Positions 10,143 to 19,084 of a DNA stretch of 51,184 nt are shown here, piece after piece; position 1 is the stretch's first letter, and every line of letters begins with the position of its first letter. Source of the DNA: Gammaproteobacteria bacterium (GTDB taxonomy: Bacteria > Pseudomonadota > Gammaproteobacteria > Burkholderiales > Burkholderiaceae_C); the NCBI GenBank assembly GCA_025359085.1, contig JANYHL010000104.1:1-51184 (forward strand). Direction: 5' to 3'. The notes under the pieces are model-generated. The model had not been told where the DNA came from. It was given only the letters and a program-made list of their open reading frames with translations, and made no database searches. The translations under genes were made by a program, and so were the position numbers.

Positions 10143-10993
10143 TGGTTGAGCGCCGCCCTTGGCTGACCGTGCTGTCGCACGCCGTGCTGATTCTGGGGGT
10201 GCTGGTGGTGGCGTTTCCGCTGTACCTGACGTTTATCGCCTCCACCCAGACTTCACAAGCCATCATGCAAACCCCCATGCCGCTGTTGCCGGGCGGGCAT
10301 CTGCTTGAAAACTACAGCGCCGCCTGGAATGGCACAGGCGGTGGCTCGGGCTCCAAAGCGCCGGTGGGGCAGATGATGATGGTGAGCTTGATCTCCGCCT
10401 TGATCATTGCCATTGGCAAGATCGCCATCTCGCTGTTGTCAGCCTTTGCCATCGTGTACTTTCGCTTTCCCGGCCGCATGTTTTTCTTCTGGGCCATCTT
10501 CATCACGCTGATGCTGCCGGTCGAGGTGCGCATTGGCCCCACTTACAAAGTGGTGTCCGACCTGGGGCTACTCAACAGTTATGCGGGCTTGACGATTCCC
10601 TTGATCGCCTCGGCGACTGCCACCTTTTTGTTCCGGCAATTTTTCCTGACCGTGCCGGAGGAGCTGGTGGAGGCCGCGCGCATGGACGGCGCCGGGCCGA
10701 TGCGGTTTTTCAAAGACGTGCTGGTGCCCTTGTCTGCCACCAGCATTGCAGCGCTGTTTGTCATTCAGTTCATTTACGGCTGGAATCAGTACCTGTGGCC
10801 GCTGCTCGTCACCACCAGCGAGGACATGTACCCGGTTGTGATCGGCATCAAACGCATGATCTCCGGGGGCGACTCCGAGATGCAATGGAACATCGTCATG
10901 GCCACCGCCGTGCTGGCCATGATTCCGCCGGCACTGGTGGTCATGCTGATGCAGAAATGGTTTGTCAAAGGGCTGGTGGATACAGAAAAATAA
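10142..10993 (+). CDS. ugpE: UgpE, glycerol-3-phosphate ABC transporter permease
   Basis: This 283-residue protein of the MalG/UgpE permease type has six predicted membrane segments. Its EAA-type loop is [20 protein letters not shown] at about residues 178-197, ahead of a [14 protein letters not shown] segment characteristic of this subunit. It forms the transmembrane pore with UgpA. The start codon overlaps the ugpA stop codon. Confidence 0.93.
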   Translation: MVERRPWLTVLSHAVLILGVLVVAFPLYLTFIASTQTSQAIMQTPMPLLPGGHLLENYSAAWNGTGGGSGSKAPVGQMMMVSLISALIIAIGKIAISLLSAFAIVYFRFPGRMFFFWAIFITLMLPVEVRIGPTYKVVSDLGLLNSYAGLTIPLIASATATFLFRQFFLTVPEELVEAARMDGAGPMRFFKDVLVPLSATSIAALFVIQFIYGWNQYLWPLLVTTSEDMYPVVIGIKRMISGGDSEMQWNIVMATAVLAMIPPALVVMLMQKWFVKGLVDTEK

Positions 10994-11058
10994 ACGTGCT
11001 GGCGGAACAGACCCAGATTTGCCCAGCAAATTTACTCTGTCGCCAACTGATTAAAACT

Positions 11059-12096
11059 ATGGCTTCAATCACTTTAAACAACGTCACCAAACGCTATGGG
11101 CACGGCAAAACCGCCATCCCGGTCATCCATGGCATCAGCGCCGAGATTCTGGATGGCGAATTTGTCGTCATTGTCGGCCCCTCCGGTTGCGGTAAATCGA
11201 CCCTGTTGCGCATGGTGGCGGGCCTGGAAGAAATCAGCAGCGGCGATATTTCCATTGGCAACCGGATCGTCAACAAGCTGGAGCCCTCCGAGCGTGATAT
11301 TGCCATGGTGTTTCAGAACTACGCCCTGTACCCGCACATGAGCGTGTTTGACAACATGGCCTATGGCCTGAAGATCGCCAAGGTGCCGGTGGACGAGATC
11401 AAGGCGCGGGTGGACAAAGCCGCCAAAATTCTTGAAATTGGCCCGTTTTTGCTACGCAAGCCGCGTGAACTCTCAGGGGGTCAGCGCCAGCGGGTGGCCA
11501 TGGGCCGCGCCATCGTGCGCCAGCCGCAGGTTTTTTTGTTTGATGAACCCCTGAGCAATCTGGACGCCAAGCTGCGCGCCCAGACGCGGCTTGAAATCCA
11601 GAAACTGCACCGCGAACTGGGCATCACCTCGCTGTTTGTGACGCACGACCAGGTGGAAGCCATGACCCTGGCGCAGCGCATGATCGTCATGAACGCGGGT
11701 GTCATGGAACAGTTTGGCACACCCGAAGAGGTTTACACCCGCCCGGCCAGCACCTTTGTCGCGGGCTTCATGGGCTCGCCGCCGATGAACCTGCTCAAAA
11801 ACGCCCCCGGCGCGATCGCCAACACCATCACTGGCGTGCGTCCCGAGCATCTCGACATCGCCTCCAGTGGCTGGGCGCTCCAGGTCGAAGCGGTCGAAAT
11901 GCTGGGTGCCGAACGACTGGTCTATGGCCGCTGGGCGCATGGCGCGGGCGACGAACTGGTCATTATCCGCAACGAAGAATCGCACGCCGTGCCCGTCCTG
12001 GGCAGCACCCTGCACGTCACCCCGCGCGCCGACAAGCTGCACTGGTTTGACGCCAGCACCGGCAAGCGCCGTGAGGCCAACCGCGCCCATTCCTAA
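11059..12096 (+). CDS. ugpC: UgpC, glycerol-3-phosphate ABC transporter ATP-binding subunit
   Basis: The start is the ATG at 11059 ([14 protein letters not shown]), giving 345 residues. The same frame is open further upstream, but that part overlaps ugpE and has no family similarity. Visible motifs are Walker [10 protein letters not shown] (about 38), ABC signature [14 protein letters not shown] (about 135), Walker [12 protein letters not shown] (about 157) and an H-loop VTHDQVEAM. The C-terminal regulatory OB-type domain has the family phrase [11 protein letters not shown]. The gene follows ugpE by 65 bp. It energises UgpAE import. Confidence 0.94.
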   Translation: MASITLNNVTKRYGHGKTAIPVIHGISAEILDGEFVVIVGPSGCGKSTLLRMVAGLEEISSGDISIGNRIVNKLEPSERDIAMVFQNYALYPHMSVFDNMAYGLKIAKVPVDEIKARVDKAAKILEIGPFLLRKPRELSGGQRQRVAMGRAIVRQPQVFLFDEPLSNLDAKLRAQTRLEIQKLHRELGITSLFVTHDQVEAMTLAQRMIVMNAGVMEQFGTPEEVYTRPASTFVAGFMGSPPMNLLKNAPGAIANTITGVRPEHLDIASSGWALQVEAVEMLGAERLVYGRWAHGAGDELVIIRNEESHAVPVLGSTLHVTPRADKLHWFDASTGKRREANRAHS

Positions 12097-12107
12097 GCGC
12101 GCCCGCC

Positions 12108-12902
12108 ATGACCACGCAAGACACCCGCCCCCCCTGGCCCTACCCGCGCTGGATCGCGCATCGGGGCGCCGGTAAACTGGCCCCCGAAAACACGCTGGCC
12201 GCATTTCGTAGCGGGGCCAGCCAGGGCTACCGCATGTTTGAGTGCGACGTCAAACTGAGCCTGGACGGCGTGCCTTTCCTGCTGCACGACGACACCTTGG
12301 TGCGCACCACCAATGCGCGTGAGCAGTTCGGTGCCGGGCTCAACGCGGTCGCAGGCGAGCACCGCTGGAGCGCGCTGTCACGACTCGACGCGGGCAGCTG
12401 GCATTCGCGCGCCTTCGCCGGTGAGCCGCTCGCCAGCTTTGACAATATTGCGCGTTTTTGCCTGTCCAACGGCTATTTTTTAAACATCGAGATCAAACCC
12501 ACAGCGGGACTCGAACGCCAGACCGGCGAGGTGGTGGCCGACCACGCCGCCCAACTCTGGGCGCACGCCAGCGTGCCGCCGCTGCTGAGCTCATTCGATC
12601 CGCCCGCCCTGGCGGGCGCCCGCGCGCGCCAGCCGCAGCTGCCGCGCGCGCTGCTGCTCGACGCGCTGTGGAGCGGCTGGCTGGAGACAGCGCTCACGCT
12701 CGAATGCGTGGCGCTCGTTTGCAACCACGCGCTGTGGGACGCCTCCACCGTGGCCCAAGCCCGCAGCGCAGGATTGCGCACACTGAGCTACACCGTGAAC
12801 GACGAATCGGCGGCACAGCGCCTGATCGACCTGGGCACCGATGGCTTGATCACCGACCGGGTGGACTTGTTTGCCCCGGCGCGCCAGCCGCCCGTCAATT
12901 AA
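12108..12902 (+). CDS. ugpQ: UgpQ, glycerophosphodiester phosphodiesterase
   Basis: This 264-residue GDPD-family enzyme has an N-terminal catalytic block WIAHRGAGKLAPENTLAAF, followed by ECDVKLSLDGVPFLLHDDTL with the metal-binding Glu/Asp and catalytic His residues. NIEIKP and a C-terminal GTDGLITDRVD follow the family pattern. It hydrolyses glycerophosphodiesters to glycerol-3-phosphate plus alcohol, completing the ugp pathway. It starts 11 bp after ugpC. Its stop overlaps the convergent stop of the small gene on the other strand. Confidence 0.94.
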   Translation: MTTQDTRPPWPYPRWIAHRGAGKLAPENTLAAFRSGASQGYRMFECDVKLSLDGVPFLLHDDTLVRTTNAREQFGAGLNAVAGEHRWSALSRLDAGSWHSRAFAGEPLASFDNIARFCLSNGYFLNIEIKPTAGLERQTGEVVADHAAQLWAHASVPPLLSSFDPPALAGARARQPQLPRALLLDALWSGWLETALTLECVALVCNHALWDASTVAQARSAGLRTLSYTVNDESAAQRLIDLGTDGLITDRVDLFAPARQPPVN

Positions 12903-13177
12903 TTCCGCCAAGCGCGGCGCATCAACCACTGGCTGCTGGCGCAGAGCAGCACCATGGCGGTGTAGGTCAGCATCTTGCCCTCCTCGCCAAAGGCCCACAA
13001 ACCCAGCACCAGTACGCCCGCCGACACTACAAAATTAATAGCTACCTGCCCATAAAGGGAAAGGGCTAGCGGCCTTTTTTTCATAAAAAAATGCGCCGGC
13101 AGCGGTATCAGCACAGCCAGCCACAAGGCGGGCGCCATGAAATTGAGCAAGTGATTCAGAAGAGCAAGCGGGTCCAT
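12899..13177 (-). CDS. Small membrane protein of unknown function
   Basis: A 92-residue protein with three or so hydrophobic segments (residues 10-30, 45-65, 70-85). The likely start is the ATG at 13177; a TTG one codon earlier is possible. It is convergent with ugpQ, overlapping by four bases. About 18 of its residues (KKRPLALSLYGQVAINF and neighbours) are encoded by a copy of the dispersed repeat, inserted between the first and second hydrophobic segments while the frame stays open. I do not recognise the family. It may be real in related genomes, with the repeat forming a cytoplasmic loop. Confidence 0.6.
   Translation of the reverse strand: MDPLALLNHLLNFMAPALWLAVLIPLPAHFFMKKRPLALSLYGQVAINFVVSAGVLVLGLWAFGEEGKMLTYTAMVLLCASSQWLMRRAWRN
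13022..13077. repeat. Dispersed repeat copy inside a coding sequence
   Basis: The plus strand reads AAATTAATAGCTACCTGCCC, then AAAGGGCTAGCGGCC. This is the TAGCT...GGGCTAG(A/C)GGCC layout of the dispersed repeat, here in the middle of the small membrane-protein gene. Confidence 0.7.
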
Positions 13178-13236
13178 CAATAAAGGGGTCCAGGGCCATG
13201 AAAAGTAGTCGGGTATTGGTCAGCGCGCGATGATTT

Positions 13237-13242
13237 TATAAT
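13237..13242 (+). promoter_or_regulatory. hemA -10 box (TATAAT), possible leaderless start
   Basis: A perfect TATAAT ends 6 bp before the hemA ATG at 13249. A transcript starting the usual 6-8 bp downstream would begin at the start codon itself. No Shine-Dalgarno sequence precedes the ATG. The -35 region is weak (TTGGTC at 13217, 14-bp spacer). Confidence 0.5.
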
Positions 13243-13248
13243 CGCGTC

Positions 13249-14508
13249 ATGGCAGTCTGGACTTTAGGCATCAATCACACGACCGCGCCGCTGGATCTGC
13301 GCGGTCGTTTCGCGTTCGCGCTCGATCAAGTCGAACCCACCTTGCGGGCTTTGCGCTCGTCACTGTCGCGCCAACCGGAGGCGGCGCTGATCTCCACCTG
13401 CAACCGCACCGAGATCTACTGCGCCGGTGAGACCCCCGAGCTGGAGCACACGCTGGACTGGCTGGCCCACACCGGCGGCGTCTCTTCAAACCTGCTGCGT
13501 ACCCACTCCTACACGCTGCAAGACGATCTGGCTGCACGCCACGCCTTTCGGGTCGCCAGCGGCCTGGACTCGATGGTGCTGGGTGAGACGCAGATTCTGG
13601 GTCAAATCAAAAACGCGGTGCGCGCGGCCGAGGCCGCCGGTGCGCTGGGCAACACCCTGAGCCAACTGTTCCAGCGCTCGTTTGCGGTGGCCAAAGAGGT
13701 GCGCAGCTCGACCGAGATCGGCGCGCACTCGATCAGCATGGCCGCCGCCGCCGTGCGTCTGGCCGGGCAGTTGTTTGAAGACCTGAGCCAGGTGAAGATT
13801 CTGTTTGTCGGCGCGGGCGAGATGATTGAGCTGTGCGCGACCCACTTTGCCGCCAAAAACCCCAAGTCCATCGCCATTGCCAACCGTTCGCTGGAGAATG
13901 GCGAGAAGCTGGCCAGCCGCTTTGGGGCGGAGGTCATGCGCCTGGCCGACTTGCCGGATCGTTTGCATGAATTTGACGCGGTGGTGAGCTGCACCGCCAG
14001 CACCCTGCCCATCATTGGCCTGGGCGCGGTGGAGCGGGCCCTGAAGCGGCGCAAACGCCGCCCGATGTTCATGGTTGACCTGGCGGTGCCGCGCGACATT
14101 GAACTTGAAGTCAAGGCACTGGAAGACGTGTACCTGTACACCGTGGACGATCTGGCTGGCGTGGTGCAAACCGCGCAGGCCAGCCGCCAGGCCGCCGTGG
14201 CGCAAGCCGAGGCGATTGTGGACGCCGGTGTGCTGAGCTTCATGCACTGGGTCGATCAACGCGGCTCGGTGCCTTTGATCCAGCAACTCAACGCCCAGGC
14301 CGACGAATGGCGGGCAGCGGAACTGGCGCGCGCGCGCAAGCTTCTAGCCAAAGGCGAGGACCTCGACGCGGTGCTGGAGGCGCTCTCCAAGGGATTGACG
14401 CAAAAAATGCTGCACGGTGCCATGACGGAGCTGCGCGCCAGCGACACGGCCGCGCGTGAGCGGGCCAGCGCCGCGATCCAGCACTTCTTCTTGCGCAAAG
14501 AACGGTAG
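13249..14508 (+). CDS. hemA: HemA, glutamyl-tRNA reductase
   Basis: This 419-residue protein has the glutamyl-tRNA reductase signatures: [14 protein letters not shown] at the N-terminus, the catalytic cysteine in [11 protein letters not shown] (about Cys51), and [15 protein letters not shown] at about residue 103. The central NADP-binding domain has VGAGEMIEL, and the helical dimerisation domain is C-terminal. It makes glutamate-1-semialdehyde, the first committed step of C5-pathway tetrapyrrole synthesis. hemA-prfA-prmC is a classic bacterial gene order, although here hemA is separated from prfA by 270 bp of repeats. Confidence 0.97.
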   Translation: MAVWTLGINHTTAPLDLRGRFAFALDQVEPTLRALRSSLSRQPEAALISTCNRTEIYCAGETPELEHTLDWLAHTGGVSSNLLRTHSYTLQDDLAARHAFRVASGLDSMVLGETQILGQIKNAVRAAEAAGALGNTLSQLFQRSFAVAKEVRSSTEIGAHSISMAAAAVRLAGQLFEDLSQVKILFVGAGEMIELCATHFAAKNPKSIAIANRSLENGEKLASRFGAEVMRLADLPDRLHEFDAVVSCTASTLPIIGLGAVERALKRRKRRPMFMVDLAVPRDIELEVKALEDVYLYTVDDLAGVVQTAQASRQAAVAQAEAIVDAGVLSFMHWVDQRGSVPLIQQLNAQADEWRAAELARARKLLAKGEDLDAVLEALSKGLTQKMLHGAMTELRASDTAARERASAAIQHFFLRKER

Positions 14509-14546
14509 CGAGTATGGCCCCCACGCTTGTCACTTCGTGTACTGCG

Positions 14547-14600
14547 CTGCCCCCCGGGGGGGCCGCTTCGCCTTGGGGCGGCCCGGCGGCGAAGCCCGCC
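14547..14600. repeat. GC-rich palindromic intergenic repeat
   Basis: A highly self-complementary GC-rich block (CCCCCCGGGGGGG, then GGCCGCTTCGCC followed by GGGGCGGCCCGGCGGCGAAG) lies just after hemA. It can form several nested hairpins. Similar blocks are, to my knowledge, common between genes in Comamonadaceae. It may contribute to hemA transcript termination or stability. Confidence 0.6.
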
Positions 14601-14640
14601 TCCGTCCAGCGTTAGCGACGCTCATCCCCTCACCCGCCAG

Positions 14641-14738
14641 CCCTTCGACCCCTCGACAAGCTCAGGACAGGCCAAGCTCAGGGCGAACGGGAATTGTTCT
14701 CTCCCGGATAAGAACCGTTCGGGCTGAGCCTGTCGAAG
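14641..14738. repeat. Inverted repeat pair with "CTTCGACAxGCTCAG / CGAACGG" arms
   Basis: The left arm (14641-14690) contains TCGACAAGCTCAGG, then AAGCTCAGGGCGAACGG. The right arm (14715-14738) reads CCGTTCGGGCTGAGCCTG then TCGAAG, the reverse complement with few mismatches. The left arm seems internally duplicated. This resembles the widespread REP-like CTTCGACAGGCTCAG element of proteobacteria. No transposase is nearby. Confidence 0.7.
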
Positions 14739-14778
14739 CCTCCCTCGCACCCTTGCCGAGCAACCTTCTGATTACCCC

Positions 14779-15879
14779 ATGAAATCATTCCTCCGCCAAC
14801 AACTCGCCCGCTATACCGACCGCCTGGGCGAGCTTGAATTTCTGCTGTCACGCGAAGACATCATGAAAGACATGAAGCAGTTTCTGCTGCTGTCACGCGA
14901 GCACACCGAGGTCTCGTCTGTCGCCGGGCGCTGGGGCCGCTACCAGCAATGTGAAGCCGACTTGAGCGGCGCCCAGGAGCTGCTGCGCGGTTCCCTCGAC
15001 GACCCTGACATGGCGGCCCTGGCGCAAGAAGAAATCGACAGCGCCCGAGCCGAACTGGAAAAACTCGAAGGCGAGCTGCAGCGCATGCTGCTGCCCAAAG
15101 ACCCGGACGACGCGCGCCACGCCTTCGTCGAAATCCGCGCCGGCACCGGCGGTGACGAGTCGGCCCTGTTTGCCGCTGATTTGCTGCGCATGTACACGCG
15201 TTACTGCGAGCGCCGCGGCTGGAAGGCCCAGATCATCAGCGAGTCCCTCAGTGAACTCGGCGGCTACAAAGAAGTGGTGATCAAAGTCGAAGGCGAGCAG
15301 GTCTACGGCGCGCTCAAGTTCGAGTCCGGCGGTCACCGCGTGCAACGCGTGCCCACCACCGAAACCCAGGGCCGCATCCACACCAGCGCCTGCACCGTGG
15401 CGGTGCTGGCCGAACCGGACGAAGCCGTGGCGATTCAGATCAACCCGGCCGACCTGCGCATCGACACCTACCGCGCCAGCGGTGCCGGTGGCCAGCACAT
15501 CAACAAGACCGACTCGGCCGTGCGCATCACCCACCTGCCGACCGGCATCGTGGCCGAATGCCAGGACGGGCGCAGCCAGCACAGCAACAAGGCGCAAGCA
15601 CTCAAGGTGCTGACCGCCCGTATCCATGAAAAAGACCGCAGCGAGCGCGCGGCCAAGGATGCCGCCGAGCGCAAAAGCCTGGTCGGCAGCGGCGACCGCA
15701 GCGACCGCATCCGCACCTACAACTTTCCGCAGGGGCGCCTGACCGACCACCGCATCAACCTGACGCTGTACAAGCTGCTCAGCATCATGGAGGGCGACCT
15801 GGACGACGTGGTGCAGGCGCTGCAAGCCTATGAAGCCGCGCAGCAGTTGGCAGCGCTGGAAGTCGGCGCGAGTGCCTGA
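14779..15879 (+). CDS. prfA: PrfA, peptide chain release factor 1
   Basis: This 366-residue protein matches RF1 in length (about 360). It carries the universal GGQ motif in [18 protein letters not shown] at about residues 236-238, which triggers peptidyl-tRNA hydrolysis. Around it lie the class I release factor blocks [20 protein letters not shown] and [18 protein letters not shown]. It releases peptides at UAA and UAG. Its probable partner methyltransferase PrmC, which modifies the GGQ glutamine, is encoded downstream. Confidence 0.97.
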   Translation: MKSFLRQQLARYTDRLGELEFLLSREDIMKDMKQFLLLSREHTEVSSVAGRWGRYQQCEADLSGAQELLRGSLDDPDMAALAQEEIDSARAELEKLEGELQRMLLPKDPDDARHAFVEIRAGTGGDESALFAADLLRMYTRYCERRGWKAQIISESLSELGGYKEVVIKVEGEQVYGALKFESGGHRVQRVPTTETQGRIHTSACTVAVLAEPDEAVAIQINPADLRIDTYRASGAGGQHINKTDSAVRITHLPTGIVAECQDGRSQHSNKAQALKVLTARIHEKDRSERAAKDAAERKSLVGSGDRSDRIRTYNFPQGRLTDHRINLTLYKLLSIMEGDLDDVVQALQAYEAAQQLAALEVGASA

Positions 15880-15892
15880 TTGAACATTTTTA

Positions 15893-15955
15893 TAGACAAA
15901 ATTAGCTTCTAGCCCTCGTCCATCAAGGCGATATAGCTCCAATTTTAATAGCAAC
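15893..15955. repeat. Dispersed intergenic repeat copy between prfA and prmC
   Basis: Contains AAAATTAGCTTCTAGCCCTC, a variable centre, then TAGCTCCAATTTTAATAGC. This is the same layout as the other copies listed. It fills almost the whole 86-bp prfA-prmC gap. Confidence 0.7.
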
Positions 15956-15965
15956 TAACCGTGCC

Positions 15966-16814
15966 ATGACCCTGCTGACCCTCTCGCAAGCCCTGCGTCA
16001 GGCCGAGTCCCGCGGCTTGGACCGGCTCGACGCGCAATGGCTCTTGCTGCACGCGCTGGGCAAGCCGACGCACGAGCGCGCCTGGTTGCTGGCCCACGAC
16101 ACGGACCAACTGCCGGCCCCGGTGCAAGCCGCGCTGGACGAAGGGGTGCTGCGCCGCGCCGCCGGTGAGCCGCTGGCCTATATCACCGGTCACCAGGCGT
16201 TTTTTGGCCTGGACCTGCAGGTCGACTCCCGCGTGCTGGTGCCGCGGCCCGACACCGAGACGCTGGTCGAATGGGCGCTCGACGTGCTGCAACCCCAAGC
16301 CGACGCTGCGCCCGCCGTGCTCGACCTCGGCACCGGCAGCGGCGCCATTGCGCTGGCGCTCAAAGCAACGCGGCCCGAGCTGCGCGTGAGCGCCATTGAC
16401 TACAGCACAGACGCACTGGCGGTGGCTTGGACCAACGCGCAACGTCTGGCACTGGCGGTGCAGTTCAGCCAGGGCGCGTGGTTGGCCGCCCTGCCCCGCT
16501 CCAGCGCCTGTTTTCACGCCATCGTCTCCAACCCGCCCTATATTGCCGCGCAGGACGAGCATCTGGTCGCCCTGCGCCACGAGCCGCTGCAAGCGTTGGC
16601 CAGTGGTGCCGACGGTCTCGATGACATCCGCCAGATCATCACCCAGGCCCCGGCCCATTTGCACCCCGGTGGCTGGCTGCTGCTGGAGCACGGCTACGAC
16701 CAGGCCGCGACGGTACGCGCCCTGCTGTTACAGGCGGGCCTGGAGGAGGTGCAGTCGCGCCGCGACTTGAGCGGCATCGAGCGCTGCAGCGGGGGGCGGC
16801 GGGCGCAGGATTAA
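15966..16814 (+). CDS. prmC: PrmC (HemK), release factor glutamine methyltransferase
   Basis: This 282-residue SAM-dependent N5-glutamine methyltransferase shows, in order, the N-terminal helical release-factor-binding domain, YITGHQAFFGLDLQVDSRVL, the PRPDTETLVEWAL block, the SAM motif VLDLGTGSGAIALAL (about 119-133) and the catalytic NPPYI (about 188-192). It methylates the GGQ glutamine of RF1 and RF2. Location after prfA fits. The C-terminus is somewhat Arg/Gly-rich but full length. Confidence 0.95.
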   Translation: MTLLTLSQALRQAESRGLDRLDAQWLLLHALGKPTHERAWLLAHDTDQLPAPVQAALDEGVLRRAAGEPLAYITGHQAFFGLDLQVDSRVLVPRPDTETLVEWALDVLQPQADAAPAVLDLGTGSGAIALALKATRPELRVSAIDYSTDALAVAWTNAQRLALAVQFSQGAWLAALPRSSACFHAIVSNPPYIAAQDEHLVALRHEPLQALASGADGLDDIRQIITQAPAHLHPGGWLLLEHGYDQAATVRALLLQAGLEEVQSRRDLSGIERCSGGRRAQD

Positions 16815-16836
16815 GGCCAGCGGGCACGCCGGCGCT

Positions 16837-16872
16837 TTCCTAATGCAATCCTGACACGGCTGGTGGTACGCT
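16837..16872 (+). promoter_or_regulatory. Putative KdpE-like operator/promoter upstream of the sensor kinase gene
   Basis: Two adjacent 11-bp half-sites, TTCCTAATGCA (16837-16847) and ATCCTGACACG (16848-16858), are followed by the -10-like TACGCT at 16867-16872. Both the half-site pair and its distance to the -10 box (30 bp from first half-site start) match the element before kup at 19085. The predicted transcription start is at about 16879-16880, next to the ATG at 16882. Tandem direct repeats with a helical period are typical of OmpR/PhoB/KdpE-family regulators; the assignment to the encoded regulator is inference. Confidence 0.55.
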
Positions 16873-16881
16873 GGCTCCACC

Positions 16882-18393
16882 ATGAATACACCCCCGGCTT
16901 CCGAATCCAGCCGCCCGCCCGCCCAACGCTGGGTCGTCGTGGCTCTGCTGTTGACAGCGGCCACCGCAAGCGGGTTCTTGCTCGAGCGCTATGTCTCGCT
17001 GACCAGCCAGGCCATGATCTATGTGCTGGCGGTGGTGATTGCCTCTTACAAACTGGACTGGATTGCATCGGCGGTGTGCGCCGTGGCGGCGGTCACCGCC
17101 TTGAACTTCTTTTTTGTGCCGCCGCGCTGGACCTTTGCGGTCGAAAACCCGGAACACTTCATCGCCCTGGGCGCGATGCTGGTAGTGGCCCTGGTGATCA
17201 GCCACCTCGCCAAGGGCGTGCGGCGCGAGACCGAGCTGGCGCGTCTGAACGAGCGGCGTGCCCGGCAATTGCAGGTGCTGGCCACCAACCTGTCCAACGT
17301 CAGCTCGCCCGCAGAGATCGTTGCCCTCGGTCAAAAGGCGCTGAACGTCGCCTTCGCCGGACCGTGTTGCGTGGCCCTGACCCATGACGGGCATGAGCTC
17401 GATCTCGCAGGAGACCTTGACCCTGCCGTGCGCGACGGCATGCGCTGCTGCATGACGGAGGCGGCGGTGCTGGGGCCGGGCACCGGGCGCTGGCCCGGAC
17501 TACTGGCCTGGTACCTGCCTTTGGGCGAGCGCGGTCATGTGACCGGTGCCGCCTGCGTCCGCCCGGCCCTGGCGGGTGACGACGCTGGTCGGGAGCACGC
17601 GCAAGCGCTGTGTGCACTGCTGGCGCAGGCGCTGTGGCGTCTGCGTCTGACTTCGGCCATGCTGGCGGCGCAAAGCGAAGCGCAACGCCAGCAGCTGCAA
17701 AGCACTTTTTTGGCCGCGATCTCGCACGATCTGCGCACACCGCTGGCGGCCATCGTCGGTGCCGCTTCTTCATTGCAAACCCAGCACGACAAGCTGAGCG
17801 CGCCGGAGCAGGACCGCTTGCTCGGCAGCATTGTGAGCGAGGCGTCCTACCTGTCCACCGTGACCGAAAACACCTTGCAGCTGGTGCAGCTCACCGCCCC
17901 GGCGCAGGCGCTCAAACGGGACTGGGAATCGATGGAAGAGATTGTGGGCGCCGTGCTGGCGCGGGTGCGCCAACGTGACCCCGAGCGCCGCATCAAGTCC
18001 AAAGTGCCCGAGCACTTGCCACTGGTCAAGGCCGACCCGGTGATGCTCGCCCAATTGATCAGCAATTTGCTGGACAACGCGCTGCAGTACAGCGACGGCG
18101 CGATTGATCTGACGGTCAGCGTCGAGGCGCAGGAGCTGCTGGTTTCGGTCAAAGACCGGGGCCCCGGCATTCCTGAAGCCGATCAAAAAATTATTTTTGA
18201 AGCCTATACCCGCGGTGATCAGTCGGGCCAGCGCGGTGCCGGTCTCGGCCTGGCCCTGTGCCGCGCCATCGCGCTCGCCCATGGCGGACGTCTGACGCTG
18301 AGGGCTCGCGCGGGAGGTGGCAGCAATTTTGTGTTCGCTTTGCCGCTTGATGCCCAACCACCCGGCCAAGAGCTGAGCCAGGAGCTGCCATGA
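16882..18393 (+). CDS. KdpD-like sensor histidine kinase lacking the KdpD N-terminal domain
   Basis: This 503-residue membrane sensor kinase has a DUF4118-type four-helix membrane region (about 18-110, including the KdpD-like NFFFVPPRWTFAVENPEHF), a GAF-like region (about 130-250), a HisKA box SHDLRTPL with phospho-acceptor His282, and an HATPase domain with N-box NLLDNALQYS, DRGPGIPE and GAGLGLAL. Canonical KdpD is about 900 residues with an N-terminal KdpD/USP-type cytoplasmic domain; that half is absent here. It overlaps the regulator gene by four bases (ATGA). The neighbour kup suggests potassium or osmotic sensing. The missing domain means signal input must differ from E. coli KdpD. Confidence 0.85.
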   Translation: MNTPPASESSRPPAQRWVVVALLLTAATASGFLLERYVSLTSQAMIYVLAVVIASYKLDWIASAVCAVAAVTALNFFFVPPRWTFAVENPEHFIALGAMLVVALVISHLAKGVRRETELARLNERRARQLQVLATNLSNVSSPAEIVALGQKALNVAFAGPCCVALTHDGHELDLAGDLDPAVRDGMRCCMTEAAVLGPGTGRWPGLLAWYLPLGERGHVTGAACVRPALAGDDAGREHAQALCALLAQALWRLRLTSAMLAAQSEAQRQQLQSTFLAAISHDLRTPLAAIVGAASSLQTQHDKLSAPEQDRLLGSIVSEASYLSTVTENTLQLVQLTAPAQALKRDWESMEEIVGAVLARVRQRDPERRIKSKVPEHLPLVKADPVMLAQLISNLLDNALQYSDGAIDLTVSVEAQELLVSVKDRGPGIPEADQKIIFEAYTRGDQSGQRGAGLGLALCRAIALAHGGRLTLRARAGGGSNFVFALPLDAQPPGQELSQELP

Positions 18394-19076
18394 CACTGCG
18401 GGTGCTGGTGGTCGAGGATGACCCCGAGATACGGGCGCTGATGCAGTCCTCTTTGTCGGTGGAGGGGTTTGAGGTGCAAACCGCCGTCTCGTTGAGCGAG
18501 GCCAGCGCGCTCTTACGCCATAGTCCGCCCGAGGTCATCGTGCTGGATCTGGGACTGCCCGACGGCGATGGCGTGCAGTTGGTGCGCGAGGTGCGCACGC
18601 GCCATACCCTGCCCATCATTGTGGTGTCCGCCCGCCATCAGGAGGTGCAAAAAATACAGTTGCTGGACGCCGGTGCCGACGATTACCTGACCAAACCGTT
18701 CAGCGTGGGTGAACTGCTGGCCCGCATTCGGGTGGCGCTGCGCCATCGCGGTACCGCCCTGGCCGCAGCGGTCACGGTCCATGCGCTGGACGACCTGCAC
18801 ATTGACCTGGCCGCCCGCAGCGTCCAGTGCCGGGGGGAGGCACTGCATCTCACGCCGACCGAGTTCAAGCTGCTGGCGCGCCTGGTGCGCAGTGCGGGTC
18901 GGGTGGTCACGCACCGGCAACTGCTGCTCGATGTCTGGGGACCCGAGTTCACGCAGCACACGCACTATTTGCGGCTCTACATGGCACAGTTGCGGGCCAA
19001 GATCGAGCGGGACCCGGCGGAGCCGCGCCATCTTCTGACCGAAACCGGGGTCGGCTATCGTTTGGCATCGGTTTGA
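18390..19076 (+). CDS. KdpE-like OmpR-family response regulator
   Basis: This 228-residue regulator has an N-terminal receiver domain (acidic pair Asp10/Asp11, phospho-acceptor Asp53 in VLDLGLPDGDG, conserved Lys in TKPF) and a C-terminal winged-helix DNA-binding domain (LTPTEFKLLARLVRSAGRVV ... YLRLYMAQLRAKIE). Closest by wording to KdpE. It is translationally coupled to the kinase. No kdpFABC genes occur in the window; the downstream gene is kup. The duplicated 11-bp repeats before the kinase gene and before kup are candidate binding sites, implying autoregulation plus control of kup. Confidence 0.88.
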   Translation: MTLRVLVVEDDPEIRALMQSSLSVEGFEVQTAVSLSEASALLRHSPPEVIVLDLGLPDGDGVQLVREVRTRHTLPIIVVSARHQEVQKIQLLDAGADDYLTKPFSVGELLARIRVALRHRGTALAAAVTVHALDDLHIDLAARSVQCRGEALHLTPTEFKLLARLVRSAGRVVTHRQLLLDVWGPEFTQHTHYLRLYMAQLRAKIERDPAEPRHLLTETGVGYRLASV

Positions 19077-19084
19077 ACCCCTCC

